A stretch of 64,000 nucleotides of DNA from Macrolepiota albuminosa (taxonomy: Eukaryota; Basidiomycota; Agaricomycetes; Agaricales; Agaricaceae): contig JAMWFC010000005.1 of the NCBI GenBank assembly GCA_027475525.1, positions 744,001-808,000 of the forward strand, read 5' to 3'. This document shows positions 44,557-54,438 of this stretch, in pieces. Every line of letters starts with the position of its first letter. Position 1 is the stretch's first letter. A program made the translations under genes and the position numbers. Below the pieces are notes generated by a model, which was given only the letters and a program-made list of their open reading frames with translations, had not been told where the DNA came from and made no database searches.

Positions 44557-44999
44557 ATGCACAAATATTACCATGAAAAACTCAAGGTTGCTTAGGATCT
44601 GATGATTAATAAAGACGAGAAACATATGCACTACTGCAATAAACAGCACATGTCATTTCTTCAATCCACGTTAGATCTGCAAATTCTTGTGGTAAATTTC
44701 CACGATATAACTTGTTTACTAAAGAAAATTTTGGAATCTGCTTCTTTCGCAATTCAGAATAACAGTCATTGCAAATTTGAATTAAATTTGGATTTGATTT
44801 AATACCATGAACATCTAACATCAACCTAGCATAATTTTGAGGCAAATGTATAAAATCATTATTAAAACGAGTATCAGAAAATTTTAGAACAGATAAATTA
44901 AGATTATAAAGATCACTACTGGAATCAATTGATATAGAATGAATGATTGACTTATCTCGTTGACGAGCACATACAGCACAAATAAGAGGAATAATCCAA

Positions 45000-45153
45000 T
45001 TTGTTGCTTCACGATATTTATGTGCACAGTTCATAATAAGATTATCAGAAGGAACAGTTGGCCATGAAGAAATAATTTTGTTGCTTCACGATATTTATGT
45101 GCACAGTTCATAATAAGATTATCAGAAGGAACAGTTGGCCATGAAGAAATAAT
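45000..45153. repeat. 77-bp direct duplication 20
   Basis: Copies start at 45000 and 45077 (period 77), inside the fragmented Helitron gene. Confidence 0.9.
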
Positions 45154-45219
45154 TTCACTTTGATATTTTGCATTTATACTGATTGTAATTTGTTTTTGAA
45201 GATTTCGCTCTTTTTTTTT

Positions 45220-45373
45220 TTATTTTGCTTTCGAACTTTTATGCTGGTTGTCAAATGTACAAATATATTAGTACTATATTCAATTTCTAACAGCAATTAT
45301 TTTGCTTTCGAACTTTTATGCTGGTTGTCAAATGTACAAATATATTAGTACTATATTCAATTTCTAACAGCAA
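45220..45373. repeat. 77-bp direct duplication 21
   Basis: Copies start at 45220 and 45297 (period 77), inside the fragmented Helitron gene. Confidence 0.9.
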
Positions 45374-47211
45374 ATACACTGACTTGAAAAAATCAGAAGG
45401 AAATATAGTATAGGTTGGTAATAAGCAAGTAATGTATTGATGAATATCTGATATGTTGCAAGACATCAATGCTTTGCACCGAGAGCGAAAGCTTTCAATA
45501 ATAGCTTTTACCATTTCACTATGTAATTTTGCAAAAGAAGGATGGCGAGAAGGATGAATACATTTTAAAATAGAACGCAATGATTTTTTTGAAAATGTTT
45601 GTGAAGGTAACAAGCTCACATTATTATTGTTTCCAACAACTGATGCAATACAGGCTTATGTATTTGACAATTCTTGTAATGTAACAAAGGATTTTCAGGG
45701 ATTAGTAAAGCGTGCAAAACTTTCTCACCAAATAACTGAAGAGCAATGTTATAAAAAAGTTTAGGCAGCATTTCAGAAGAAGAATCTGGAAAAAAAGAAG
45801 ATAACTGCTCATTTATTTGATTTGATGTAAGAGTAAGACATTTCTGCCTATATTCCAAGAAGTGAGACAAAATAGTGCTAGCAAGAGCTTCCTTATTCCA
45901 ACATTTAGGCATAATTAATTCTGAATTAAATGCAGATTTTAAGTCTTTACAGGAAAGTTCATTCAAAGATGTAAGATAATGATCTTGAGTATAATACAAC
46001 CATGTGGGGTGGTTTTTATAGTGCAGATAGGTGCGAAATGAAGAAAAATATTTGCGAGGATGAAAAAAAGAAGAACAAATATCGTAACAATCCAAAGTAA
46101 TAAATGTTCTCTCTCCAAGATTGCATACAGTAAATATTCCTGTTGTGTAAGTGACAATGTAGGAAGATGTGGAATTTTCATCTTTAAAAACATTAGTCAA
46201 CCATTCAATCACAGAATTTGAAGAATCAAAACTAGAAGAATTTGGAAAGTATAAAGTATTATAATATTTTGGATATTCCTCAGATAAAAACTCAACATGC
46301 GTAGGAGGGCAATCTTTTTCATCAAGTACTCTAGATGCATGACATGGCAATTTTATTAAGGGAAACATGCTGTAATAATGTGAGAGTACTAATTTTAATG
46401 GTAGTACACAAAATTCAATGGTAGTGCACAAAATTCAGTGGTAGTACACAAAATTCGGTGGGAGTTCACGTTTATTTCAGTGGGATTTCACAAGTACCTA
46501 ATATAGATGACTAGATAAAAAAAGATACTACAACACCCACTAAAAAAACAGCATCAGTAAAAGAAAGCAAAATTAAAGAAAAAAAACAGTAGACAAAACG
46601 CACATAGGTAAAACTTGAAAAGCAATACTATAAAAAATATAAATGACACAAAAAATAACGATAGAAAACAGCACAGACAGGTGAAATCACAACGGACAAG
46701 TGGAACAGAAAAGTAGCAAACACACAACGTTGTTGGAACAGAAATGAGCAGATGACGTGCACTAGTGGTGGACAAGCGATTACAGAATAGCCAACAGTGC
46801 AATGCAAGAAACACACGGCGTGAAATAGTAGTCAAACAAGCAGCAAGCAAGGAACAGCAGTGAACAGGCAGCACAAAATTGTACTGCAACAGAAAACAAG
46901 CACTACAGCAGACAGAGATTACAATAGGCAGACATGAAATGAATAAAGACAACACCTATAACAGGCTCGCAGACAGCGCTGCGGCAGGAAATGATTACAT
47001 TATGAAGGATTAAAGCACTAGTAGTAAGAAAAACATACCAATATGACAAAATAGTCTGAATAGCGGTAGCAGACAATGGTAACAAAGACAAGTTTGAAGT
47101 CGTGAATATTTACTAATGATTGAAAAAAGTAAATGAGACAATACAAGCACTAATAAGGAACCTTATAGAAACTTTTAAAACATCACATGATCTGGGGTAA
47201 ATCTAGGGGAA

Positions 47212-47365
47212 CTCGACCTTGTAAAAGATTATTAATTTTATATATTTATATATTTTTTTATTTTTTTAATTCTCTTATTCTCTTTTTTCTCGACCTTGTA
47301 AAAGATTATTAATTTTATATATTTATATATTTTTTTATTTTTTTAATTCTCTTATTCTCTTTTTT
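47212..47365. repeat. 77-bp direct duplication 22
   Basis: Copies start at 47212 and 47289 (period 77). Confidence 0.9.
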
Positions 47366-47532
47366 TTTTTTTTTTTGGAGGAGCATTACCTTGTTTGGTA
47401 GCTATTTGCAACTAACAAACTTTGCCCTTTGGGGTTAGTTCTCATAGCTCATAGCCCGCTAGTTTACAGACAGTCCGTCTGTTTTTAGGCGTCCACCCTG
47501 AGGAAATGCTTTACGCACACTCCTGGTATGGT
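47361..47532 (-). mobile_element. SINE-like retroposon, copy 1
   Basis: A T-run at the left (poly-A tail on the minus strand) and the body are flanked by a perfect 16-bp target-site duplication, AATTCTCTTATTCTCT, at 47345-47360 and 47533-47548. On the minus strand the body starts GTGTGCGTAAAGCATTTCCTC and ends GGTAATGCTCCTCC before the A-run, the same ends as the copy at 50.2 kb. Confidence 0.8.
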
Positions 47533-47614
47533 AATTCTCTTATTCTCTCACTCTTATATATAATGGTTAGATCACGCGTATAAAGCTGAAAGTTCAAAAT
47601 TCGATATTCTGACC

Positions 47615-47890
47615 TAATGACGTGTGATGTTGTCTTTTGACCAATCTCTCTGTACATCATATCTTTATAGTAAGCCCTTGCTGTAGTTCAGTGGAATATT
47701 TATAAATTGATATTTCTCTATATTGTGCACAAGCGGCGGGTTCGACTCCCCCATAGTGCATCATGGTATTCCTTTGACCATTCTTGTTTTCAAACCATTA
47801 CGTAAGTGCCCGTCCCCATGAACAATTACATAATGATTTTATTATTATTATTGTATATAGTCATCATCATTATTTGTAATACATACGAGT
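47615..47890 (-). repeat. Repeat element copy 2 (inverted partner of 18880-19110)
   Basis: On the minus strand it repeats, in the same order, the blocks of 18880-19110: ATAATGATGA, TACAATAATAATAATAAAATC, ATTACATAA-type palindromes, then ATTGGTCAAAAGACAACATC. A tRNA-like segment interrupts it. Confidence 0.6.
47680..47761 (+). tRNA. tRNA-like sequence, degenerate
   Basis: A good A box (TAGTTCAGTGG) and a perfect B box (GGTTCGACTCC) at tRNA-like spacing, but the acceptor arms (TGCTGTA and ATAGTGCA) pair poorly and the T stem has mismatches. It is either a decayed tRNA or the head of a tRNA-derived SINE. Confidence 0.3.
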
Positions 47891-48255
47891 ACGAAATGAA
47901 AAGATAAGAAAATTAAAACGCAAACAGAGCGATTACGGGAGGGCGGTGGAAAAACCGGGATAGCAGGTGGTAGTTGTGGTGGAAAAATAAAATTGATACG
48001 AATGCACAGCCACCTCAACCAAAGACCACACCCTGTCCCTCTCTCGCGCTCTCGTGACGAACAAGGCCAGCCCGCTTTGTCCCTCCTTCCCTACTTAATC
48101 CCAATTCACGAGCTTAAGGTCACACTGAAGTCACACATCAACATACGCCTCCTGCATGCAGTGCCTGCCTTTTGGAAGGGCGCTAAATGCTGGGAATAAA
48201 TTCTCATTCGGAGTTGAAATGTCATAAAGACTGTCTCTCGCCAAACTCATGCCCA

Positions 48256-49533
48256 ATGTCCTCTACGTTAGAGCCCATCACGCAAATTCAGTCTCATCTT
48301 GAGGAGGATCTGCACTTCTTGGAGAGGAGAATACCCCCGAGGCATTACCAACGCACGAATTCCCCTCTTAAGGCACGCCTGCTCGATATAGTGGCTCTGT
48401 TTTTAGCCACTGGTGAATCAAATCCCACTCTCGCCACATTCTGGTGGGAGAAAGAAGCCAAACTCTACATAGCAAAGAGTCCACCCTCTTACAGTCAAAA
48501 CGATGCCATCATCGCGAAAGCATTTTTTGACGACTTGAGACAGGCTCAGGGCTTCGAGAGTATGATCCCTTTTCTTGCCACGTATAGCCAGGCTAGCGTC
48601 AATAAGCGGATTCGTCATCTTCGCGACTCCCTGAAAACATCCCTGAATATGGAACGCAGAATATTCAACAAATCCGATGATACAGAAGACCCTGTCAATC
48701 GACTGAAGAGCATCATTTTAACCTCCCAACCTCCATTCACTTTCGATGATTCCGAAAACGCGATAAGCACTTTTAAGGAGCTTGTTGTAATCTGCCGAAG
48801 AGTGCTAGATGCGTACGATATTGCCTTTTCTTCTAGGTTTTATGACGGAACTGCTTGTCGTCTGCAACGACACCTTGACAAAATGGCCCAATATCTCCGT
48901 GTCGGAGTCCTCATTAAATTCTGGAAGAAGCGCGGTAAATATATCGACATCACATGGGTCCCCGCTATCGGACTGGGTGGTACAGCTCGTACACTGAAGA
49001 TGGGAACAATTATGAGTCGATACTCGACCGTGATTTCGGAGGAATTCGCTGCTAGTCCCGAAGAACTCAGAGACGAGATAATGTGGGTTTCTGAGATGAT
49101 GCGATCCGTCACAATCACTCCACACGTCCATGCAGAAGTTGGTTTGATTCTCTACGTATCTGAGGATGTTGGTCTGGGACTTTTGCAGGATGAATCAGAA
49201 CTGCTCATTGAGAGCAACAAGACCAGTTGTCTGGCATGTACATGTTGGAGGAAGGAGTTCAATTCCGCTCTTGGTACGAATTGGGAAACCACTTGCACCT
49301 ATGGCCAATTTGCTTATGAGACGATGTGGAAAATCATTTCGAGCAATTGCGTACCACGCTCGGACTGGATCATTCCTTGTGACGATAACAGTATGCCTCT
49401 ACGTGGTATCGATCCAGGTACACTTCGTCGTTGCTGCGAAGGTGTGCTCACTTGCGTCCAAAGCGAAGTGAAAGTATTGTTTGACAAGGAGCTTGCCGCA
49501 GCTGATGAAAGAATCTATCAAATGAAATATTAA
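48256..49533 (+). CDS. OTT_1508-like deaminase-superfamily protein, paralogue B
   Basis: An intact 425-codon ORF. An ATG 69 bases upstream is also in frame, but MSST..PITQIQSHLEEDL matches the start of paralogue A, so 48256 is preferred. The two proteins are alike over their whole length (by eye roughly three residues in four), with one small indel near residue 130. The zinc site is retained: HAE at ~292-294 and C-x2-C at ~325-328 (SNKTSCLACTCW). Homology extends into the 5' flank (CGGAGTTGAAATGTCATAAA) and the 3' flank (AGACAGACAT, TTTTCAGAAT). Absence of stops in both copies suggests selection or recent duplication. Substrate unknown; the family belongs to the deaminase fold. Confidence 0.75.
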   Translation: MSSTLEPITQIQSHLEEDLHFLERRIPPRHYQRTNSPLKARLLDIVALFLATGESNPTLATFWWEKEAKLYIAKSPPSYSQNDAIIAKAFFDDLRQAQGFESMIPFLATYSQASVNKRIRHLRDSLKTSLNMERRIFNKSDDTEDPVNRLKSIILTSQPPFTFDDSENAISTFKELVVICRRVLDAYDIAFSSRFYDGTACRLQRHLDKMAQYLRVGVLIKFWKKRGKYIDITWVPAIGLGGTARTLKMGTIMSRYSTVISEEFAASPEELRDEIMWVSEMMRSVTITPHVHAEVGLILYVSEDVGLGLLQDESELLIESNKTSCLACTCWRKEFNSALGTNWETTCTYGQFAYETMWKIISSNCVPRSDWIIPCDDNSMPLRGIDPGTLRRCCEGVLTCVQSEVKVLFDKELAAADERIYQMKY

Positions 49534-50175
49534 TAGACATATATTTAGACAGACATTTTCCGCTCCCAACTATTTTCAGAATTTCAAGCTGCCAAATTGT
49601 GCGGAAGTGTTCAACGTAAATGCGGGGTTCTGTGGGGTAAGGAGTATTTTCTGCGTGACAAGCATCTGGACTTGAGACCGTTCTCGGCATAGCGCCAAAG
49701 TTTGGCAGATGCTCGCCGAGAACAGTAGGGTCGAGGGGATAAAGTTTTTCCGTGCATCCTTGCAACTGCACAGGTGAGCACTAGGTCGCTCTCTCACCAT
49801 GCATCGATTGATTCATCTGTCTCTTTGCAGAGAAGCGTCTTGATCCGCAGTTTTTTACAAAAACTTGGTATGTCACTCTTCTTCAACGCATACCTATTGT
49901 CATCCCTCACTCCCCAATAGGTGTCTCGTCAACACAACATACTTTACCCATAGATAATTAATGACTTCGTCATTTAGTACGTTCATCTTTTTGTCCTTAA
50001 AATTACTTCATTTCTGATATTTCGGCTGGTGTGGTAGGAAATATTGGCAAGTGATGCAGATGCTCCAGCAGGAACTTCCCATAGTTTACTTTTTCGACTT
50101 ACTGTCTTCGATCATAGTTTGTTTGGCCATAAAGCCGTTTTGCAATAAATCAAGGAAACGGTTAAAAAAATGAAC
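49534..50175. other. No gene recognised
   Basis: The 3' flank of paralogue B followed by plain intergenic sequence. Minus-strand ORFs at 49448-49800 look like chance frames. Confidence 0.5.
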
Positions 50176-50186
50176 AACAGTGCAAG

Positions 50187-50420
50187 TGACTGGGGGGTTT
50201 TAGTGGGTATTGTCCAAAAAGTGATCGAGTCCCACACTACTGTTAAAAACAGTGTGCGTAAATGCATTCCCTCCCGGACCACAATGGGCTTAGCTTAAAT
50301 AAGCTATGAGGGGGGTTTCAATTCCCACCGTCCCGCTAACGGGCTCTGGGGGACACGACTATGGCGTGGGTCACAGAGCTACTCGTAATAGGGTAACGTT
50401 CCTCCAAAAAAAAAAAAAAA
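50187..50420 (+). mobile_element. SINE-like retroposon, copy 2
   Basis: Flanked by an 11-bp direct repeat AACAGTGCAAG (50176-50186 and 50421-50431), it ends in an A-run at 50406-50422 after GGTAACGTTCCTCC. The 5' part holds a B-box-like TGATCGAGTCC (about 50222-50232) preceded by a weaker A box, so a tRNA-derived polymerase III promoter is likely. From GTGTGCGTAAATGC (50252) onward it is related to copy 1. Its mobilisation would need a LINE reverse transcriptase, none of which is in the window. Confidence 0.75.
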
Positions 50421-50496
50421 AACAGTGCAAGCGATGGTGATACATTTACTGCAGGGCTAACGGTTTATGATGCACCGTTTAGCAGCCTTGAGTAAT

Positions 50497-50579
50497 TGTC
50501 CCGTGGCTTAGTTGGTTACGGCGTCCGACTGTTATACTCTCAAATCGGAAGATCGAGAGTTCAAGTCTCTCCGGGACAG
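50497..50579 (+). tRNA. tRNA-Asn (GUU) with a 9-nt intron
   Basis: The acceptor stem TGTCCCG pairs with CGGGACA (50572-50578), followed by discriminator G. D arm GCTTAGTTGGTTACGGC; anticodon stem TCCGA/TCGGA with loop CT-GTT-A; T arm GAGAG-TTCAAGT-CTCTC. A 9-base intron (TACTCTCAA) sits one base after the anticodon, the standard position. Spliced length is 74 nt. A T6 polymerase III terminator follows at 50583. It decodes asparagine AAC/AAU codons. Confidence 0.92.
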
Positions 50580-50582
50580 TGA

Positions 50583-50588
50583 TTTTTT
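50583..50588 (+). terminator. Polymerase III terminator of tRNA-Asn
   Basis: T6 run four bases after the tRNA 3' end. Confidence 0.8.
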
Positions 50589-50930
50589 GTTTCTTTCTCA
50601 ACGAATATACCTTACAATCAATACCATAATGTTAATATTACATCTACAATCATTGAGTAAGCCCAAGTCAGCGCCTTCTCTTCTATGCTTGTGTGCATCA
50701 TATGAGAAATATTGCCAGTCTCCCATCAATCAGTACAAATCTTGCCAAAACAAATGTCAGCCGGCATTGACATTCCTTGCTGCTAATTGATTGAGATTTC
50801 AGGGGTTTTGGAAAGGGTGGTCATAAGTTTTGTCAAGGAATACAACTTCAAGTGATTCGATCTGTCTCGAAGGACGAATTTCAGTAACTTTTGTTTGCAG
50901 ATACTTACCTTTGAGTGGGTAACCACCAAC

Positions 50931-52732
50931 TCAAGTATCACACCATCCAAACAATTCCCCAGCTAGACTAGCATCGCCAGGACACTGCCGCTGTGCTTTT
51001 CCGTAGCGAATAATGATATATGGCAAAAGAAGTGGTTGGATAGGAGGAAGTGATGAGAATCTTGGTGGGTGGCCCAATGCGGAGAACAGGTGAACCGTTG
51101 GCAACCCCATTTCCTCAAGGTTGATACACAGTGCAAGTGGCTCTTCCACTGTGAGCTGTGAGATGATTTCATTCCGACGCCGAATGATTTCAGATTTATG
51201 AGCTCTCATTTCCTTTTCAGCGAGGAAATTTATAAAGCCAAGTGTACGTTGTGATAACAAGGGGGTACATCCTTCACATGGAATGAGTGAAAGGGGTTCA
51301 GCATAATACTGGCCTTACTGGTTTCATCTGTGCCACACATTGTTCGGTGAACTGCCCAATCTTTTCTCTGGCATGATTTAGAGCAGTATCGTATGCCCTT
51401 ACACTTACCACAGGATTTGTACATTACTGTTTGTTCCGCTATGCCACACTGAACCCGCTGTCAACATTGTGACTGAACATAACAGATGGCAAGAAATACC
51501 TGTCGATAGCCACATGTCCTCCGATATTTTCCTAGAAGAATAAACTCCTTTTTACGCTCTTGAAGATTTCTCATGAACTGCCTCCAGTTTGTCCATACCA
51601 AGAAAAAGTGACAGTTTCTTGGAATTTCTCTTTCCAGTATCAGAACATCTTTGGATTCCAATACCTTGCCAGCAGGCTTTAATACCACAGGAAAGACAGA
51701 ATATACCGCAATTTCTCTCAACAAGAGCTCGCAGTATTTTCCGACATCGTTTGCGTCCCAATGTTGTGCACCTTTGAGTAGAGAGAGAACAAAGTCATAG
51801 CGAAGCAGTTTGACAATCCAAACATGGTCTTGAGCAACTAAACGGTATGTCGCCAGGAGTTTAAGGGAAGATGCGATGCAATCAATTGCGAGAAATCGTC
51901 TTTTAGCCTCAGAATCGGAAATGAATAGTGAAATAAAGTAAGAAAGTGCATGGCAGACATCACACACAATCCTTTTGGTTGGAAGTGATTCATAGACACA
52001 GGTCATGTGGGTTAAAAGGGAAGAAGAGGCATCCGCGACATAAGGATAACATTCCACATATGACGCTCCTCCGTAAGCTGCCTGGTGAACAGGATAAATC
52101 ATCCGTTTCGCAAACTCGGAATTATTAGACCCAAGGAAATCCACTAATTCCTGTTTGTTCGAAATCGGGGACTCTAGAAGTGTCTGGAGCGCGTGACCTA
52201 GACTGGCAAGGTGATTTTGGGGAAGAATATCAGCATCAGGCGGGCAAACACCTTGACGGATGTACATTTCAGCTATTATCCGGAGAATCCCACTTGTCGA
52301 TAGGACCTCGTAAGAAATCGGGTAGGATGGGTGGAAAAACGCAACGAGTAATCGTTCCAAGAGGTATAACCCGGTACGCTCGTCCTGCGTCGGTTCTTTA
52401 CAGTCGTCTCTGCCCGGGCAGGGGACAAAATGATACATGAAATTAATCCACTGCCAAATCATAGACCACGATGGCAGAAGCGTCTTGGCGAACTCCAGGT
52501 CAGTGGTCACCGCGACAAAAAGACCTTGTAATCCCGACAGCGCCATATTAATACGACCTTGATACAAGCAGGAGTATATAAATTTGCTTTCGTAGGTTAG
52601 TGGATAACAGGGAGGTAGTGGAGACTCAAGTTGTCGCAATAAAAGGTCTATGATACGAGGATGCAGCGATAGCGGATTGTCTGATTGTATTCGTTCCATG
52701 AGAACAGTCAGATATTTAATCGGATGTGACAT
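50931..52732 (-). CDS. MYND-type zinc-finger protein
   Basis: Exons 52732-51500, 51448-51319 and 51271-50931 join in frame through introns of 51 and 47 bp (GTATTT-CAG and GTAAGG-AAG) to give 567 residues. The first ~400 residues are helical and unnamed. The MYND finger spans about 407-449 and is built across the first intron: C407-x4-C412, C424-x2-C427, C433-x3-C437 and H445-x3-C449 (YCSKSCQRKDW core). About 115 further residues follow. MYND fingers bind proline-rich peptides in transcription and signalling proteins. Agaricomycetes have many such proteins of unknown role, and no SET domain was seen. The sequence upstream of tRNA-Asn and downstream of this gene (50580-50930) holds nothing else. 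Confidence 0.85.
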
Positions 52733-53281
52733 TGATAAGTCAATCAGACTCTACGACGTCGTAAGATATCCAACCAATGAAACATGGCGGTAATGTTTGG
52801 GACTTGCCTGAATTGCAGGAGGCAACGAAGCTGGTGGATCCATCTTGTACAGTCTCAAAGAAGGAATATGACGATCGTCTCAGAGTCAAGCAGCCCGAAG
52901 TGATGGTTGCCACAAGGATGGAAGGAGTATAGGTTCGCTGGCAAGCTCACACGAATACTCGGTGTACAAAACGTGGGACACTCCCCGTGAGAGTCAAGTT
53001 TCAGCGTTTGATACTGCGCACCTGTTATCCATATCTAATCAACTGGTGAGAAAAGATAGTCCCTTTGGTAATGCAGGTGCTGGATGTGTCCGTATTACGA
53101 TGTTCTTACTCATCTGATTGACTACCGGCTGTCCTGACATTTGGAGTGTAGATCCATGCAACGTACCGGGCACGTAGGTGTAATATTGTAACCCAGTGAA
53201 AACACACAGGCGAAATGGCAGAAGATAACATCCAACATGTACGATTCAATTATCATTTCTGTATACGAGACAAGAAGCTCT
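52733..53281. other. Intergenic region, no gene recognised
   Basis: 5' flank of the MYND gene and 3' flank of the small acidic gene. No ORF or repeat of note. Confidence 0.6.
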
Positions 53282-53830
53282 TCAAGAAGATTCGCTTTCA
53301 GCTTTCTTAGGCTCGATTCCCGCCTATATCAAGATAAATCGCATCACTACGCCCGGAAGACTGGTTCATGGAGATGTCACTTACCCTAGCGGCCTTCCTA
53401 GCTTCACCAAGGTCAGTGGGGCCCTCAGACCCGCTTTCTTGGAATGTTCCGCTTGTGTCCTTCTTGACTTCAGGTTCCTTTGGTGCTGCGGGGGCCTCAG
53501 AAGCCTCAGGGGCAGCCTCAGAGGTAGTTTCCTGGCTGACGGGATCAGCTTTGGGCACGTCATCAGTCTTGTTGACGGAGTTAGCCAAGACTTTCCATTG
53601 ACTGAAGTAGGCTCACCGATGCGACGAGGGAATCCGCAATATTTGCCTCGGTCCCTTCGTCATCCTTCATCAGGACTGGCTCAGGCTCTGCTGCTGGGGT
53701 TTCGGGTTCGGGTTCGGGTTCAGACTTGGGCTCGGGCTCGGGCTCCAGTTCGGGCGTAGCTTGCTTAGCAACCGCGTGTTTTTTGTGACCAGGGAAGTCG
53801 TGCGCGTCATTGTGGACATGACCTGTATTT
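53282..53830 (-). CDS. Small acidic Glu/Pro/Ala-rich protein, unknown
   Basis: Three minus-strand exons are clear. One ends at 53617 and carries HDFPGHKKHAVAK, then a run of alternating Glu-Pro, then LMKDDEGTEANIADSLVAS. The next is 53567-53385 (TDDVPKADPVSQETTSEAAPEAS to DLGEARKAAR). The last is 53323-53282 (AGIEPKKAESESS). Introns are 49 bp (with a CTAAC branch site) and 61 bp, and frame is kept. The first exon begins at an acceptor (CAG at about 53824) in frame with GHVHNDAHDF, so a short 5' exon with the ATG remains unplaced. Strong negative charge and low complexity suggest a disordered protein. No family recognised. Confidence 0.6.
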
Positions 53831-54438
53831 TTGCGGGCAGAAGGAGAAACGAGGTAGAGAAACTGTTTAGAAAGTTTTGAGACCTTGAGTAGATTTGCAT
53901 AGACGTTGCGTATTACTTACAGCAGGGCCAAAGATTAATGAAGACACGATCTAAATGTCGCCATAAGACTCGGTGGAAATGATCAATAACGAATGTAACA
54001 CACAATCCAGGGTTTGTCCGATTTGGGTGAGGTAGCATGTGATGAGTTCATGCGACGTGCGCCGGCACGGAACGTCGACGACGCTGTCCGCAGCGACGCA
54101 CGGGCTGTCGACGAGATAGATTGACGAGTAGCGGCGACGAACGACATGGATGACGGGACGAGCGTCGGCTTTCAAGTTCTCGAACTTTCAAACACCGGGT
54201 CAGACCGGCATCCGATGACGTGAACTGTCCATTCAACGGTTCTGCTCTCTGGATATCGTGAGCCTCAACATTGCCAAAGTCCACGATGCGCTGGTCGCCT
54301 ACACAGTCGGCGCTCCTTTCAAGTAATTTTGTTTATAACAACATACAAAAGCGATGTATTAGCGAAAGACTATGGACTTGACAACTTGGCACCACTGAAA
54401 ACACAGCAAACAGACCAGTGACATGAAGACTTTCCTCG
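53831..54438. other. Intergenic region, no gene placed
   Basis: It probably holds the missing first exon of the acidic gene. Minus-strand ORFs at 53951-54284 are arginine-rich chance frames. Confidence 0.4.

Larger units (their letters stand above)
44606..46431 (-). pseudogene. N-terminal region of a second Helitron protein (DUF6570-type), fragmented
   Basis: Three ORFs (46431-45616, 45619-45287, 45034-44606) read as successive parts of one protein once two 77-bp duplications and a one-base difference in an A10 tract (about 45211-45220) are allowed for. Recognisable parts are SLLPSQTFSKKSLRSILKCI, HPSFAKLHSEMVKAI, ISSWPTVPSDNLI, CAVCARQ, CNDCYSEL and LPQEFADLTWIEEM. The last matches the DUF6570 module that precedes the Rep domain in many fungal Helitrons. 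The HUH and helicase parts are absent, so this is a truncated insertion. The DNA is markedly AT-rich compared with the Helitron at 21-28 kb, so it is a different family. Confidence 0.65.
46432..48255. other. Intergenic DNA upstream of deaminase paralogue B
   Basis: No protein gene. It holds duplication 22, a SINE (47361-47532), a repeat shared with 18880-19110, a tRNA-like segment and, close to 48256, the promoter motif CGGAGTTGAAATGTCATAAA. A local tandem repeat of ACAAAATTCRRTGGKAG lies at about 46406-46465. Confidence 0.55.

Noticed and set aside
53690..53760. Glu-Pro tandem repeat read as a microsatellite only
   Set aside because: It sits in frame in an exon that splices cleanly to two others, so it is better read as coding.
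54048..54284. Arginine-rich minus-strand ORF upstream of the acidic gene
   Set aside because: The composition follows local CG-rich DNA and no splice joins it to a credible neighbour.
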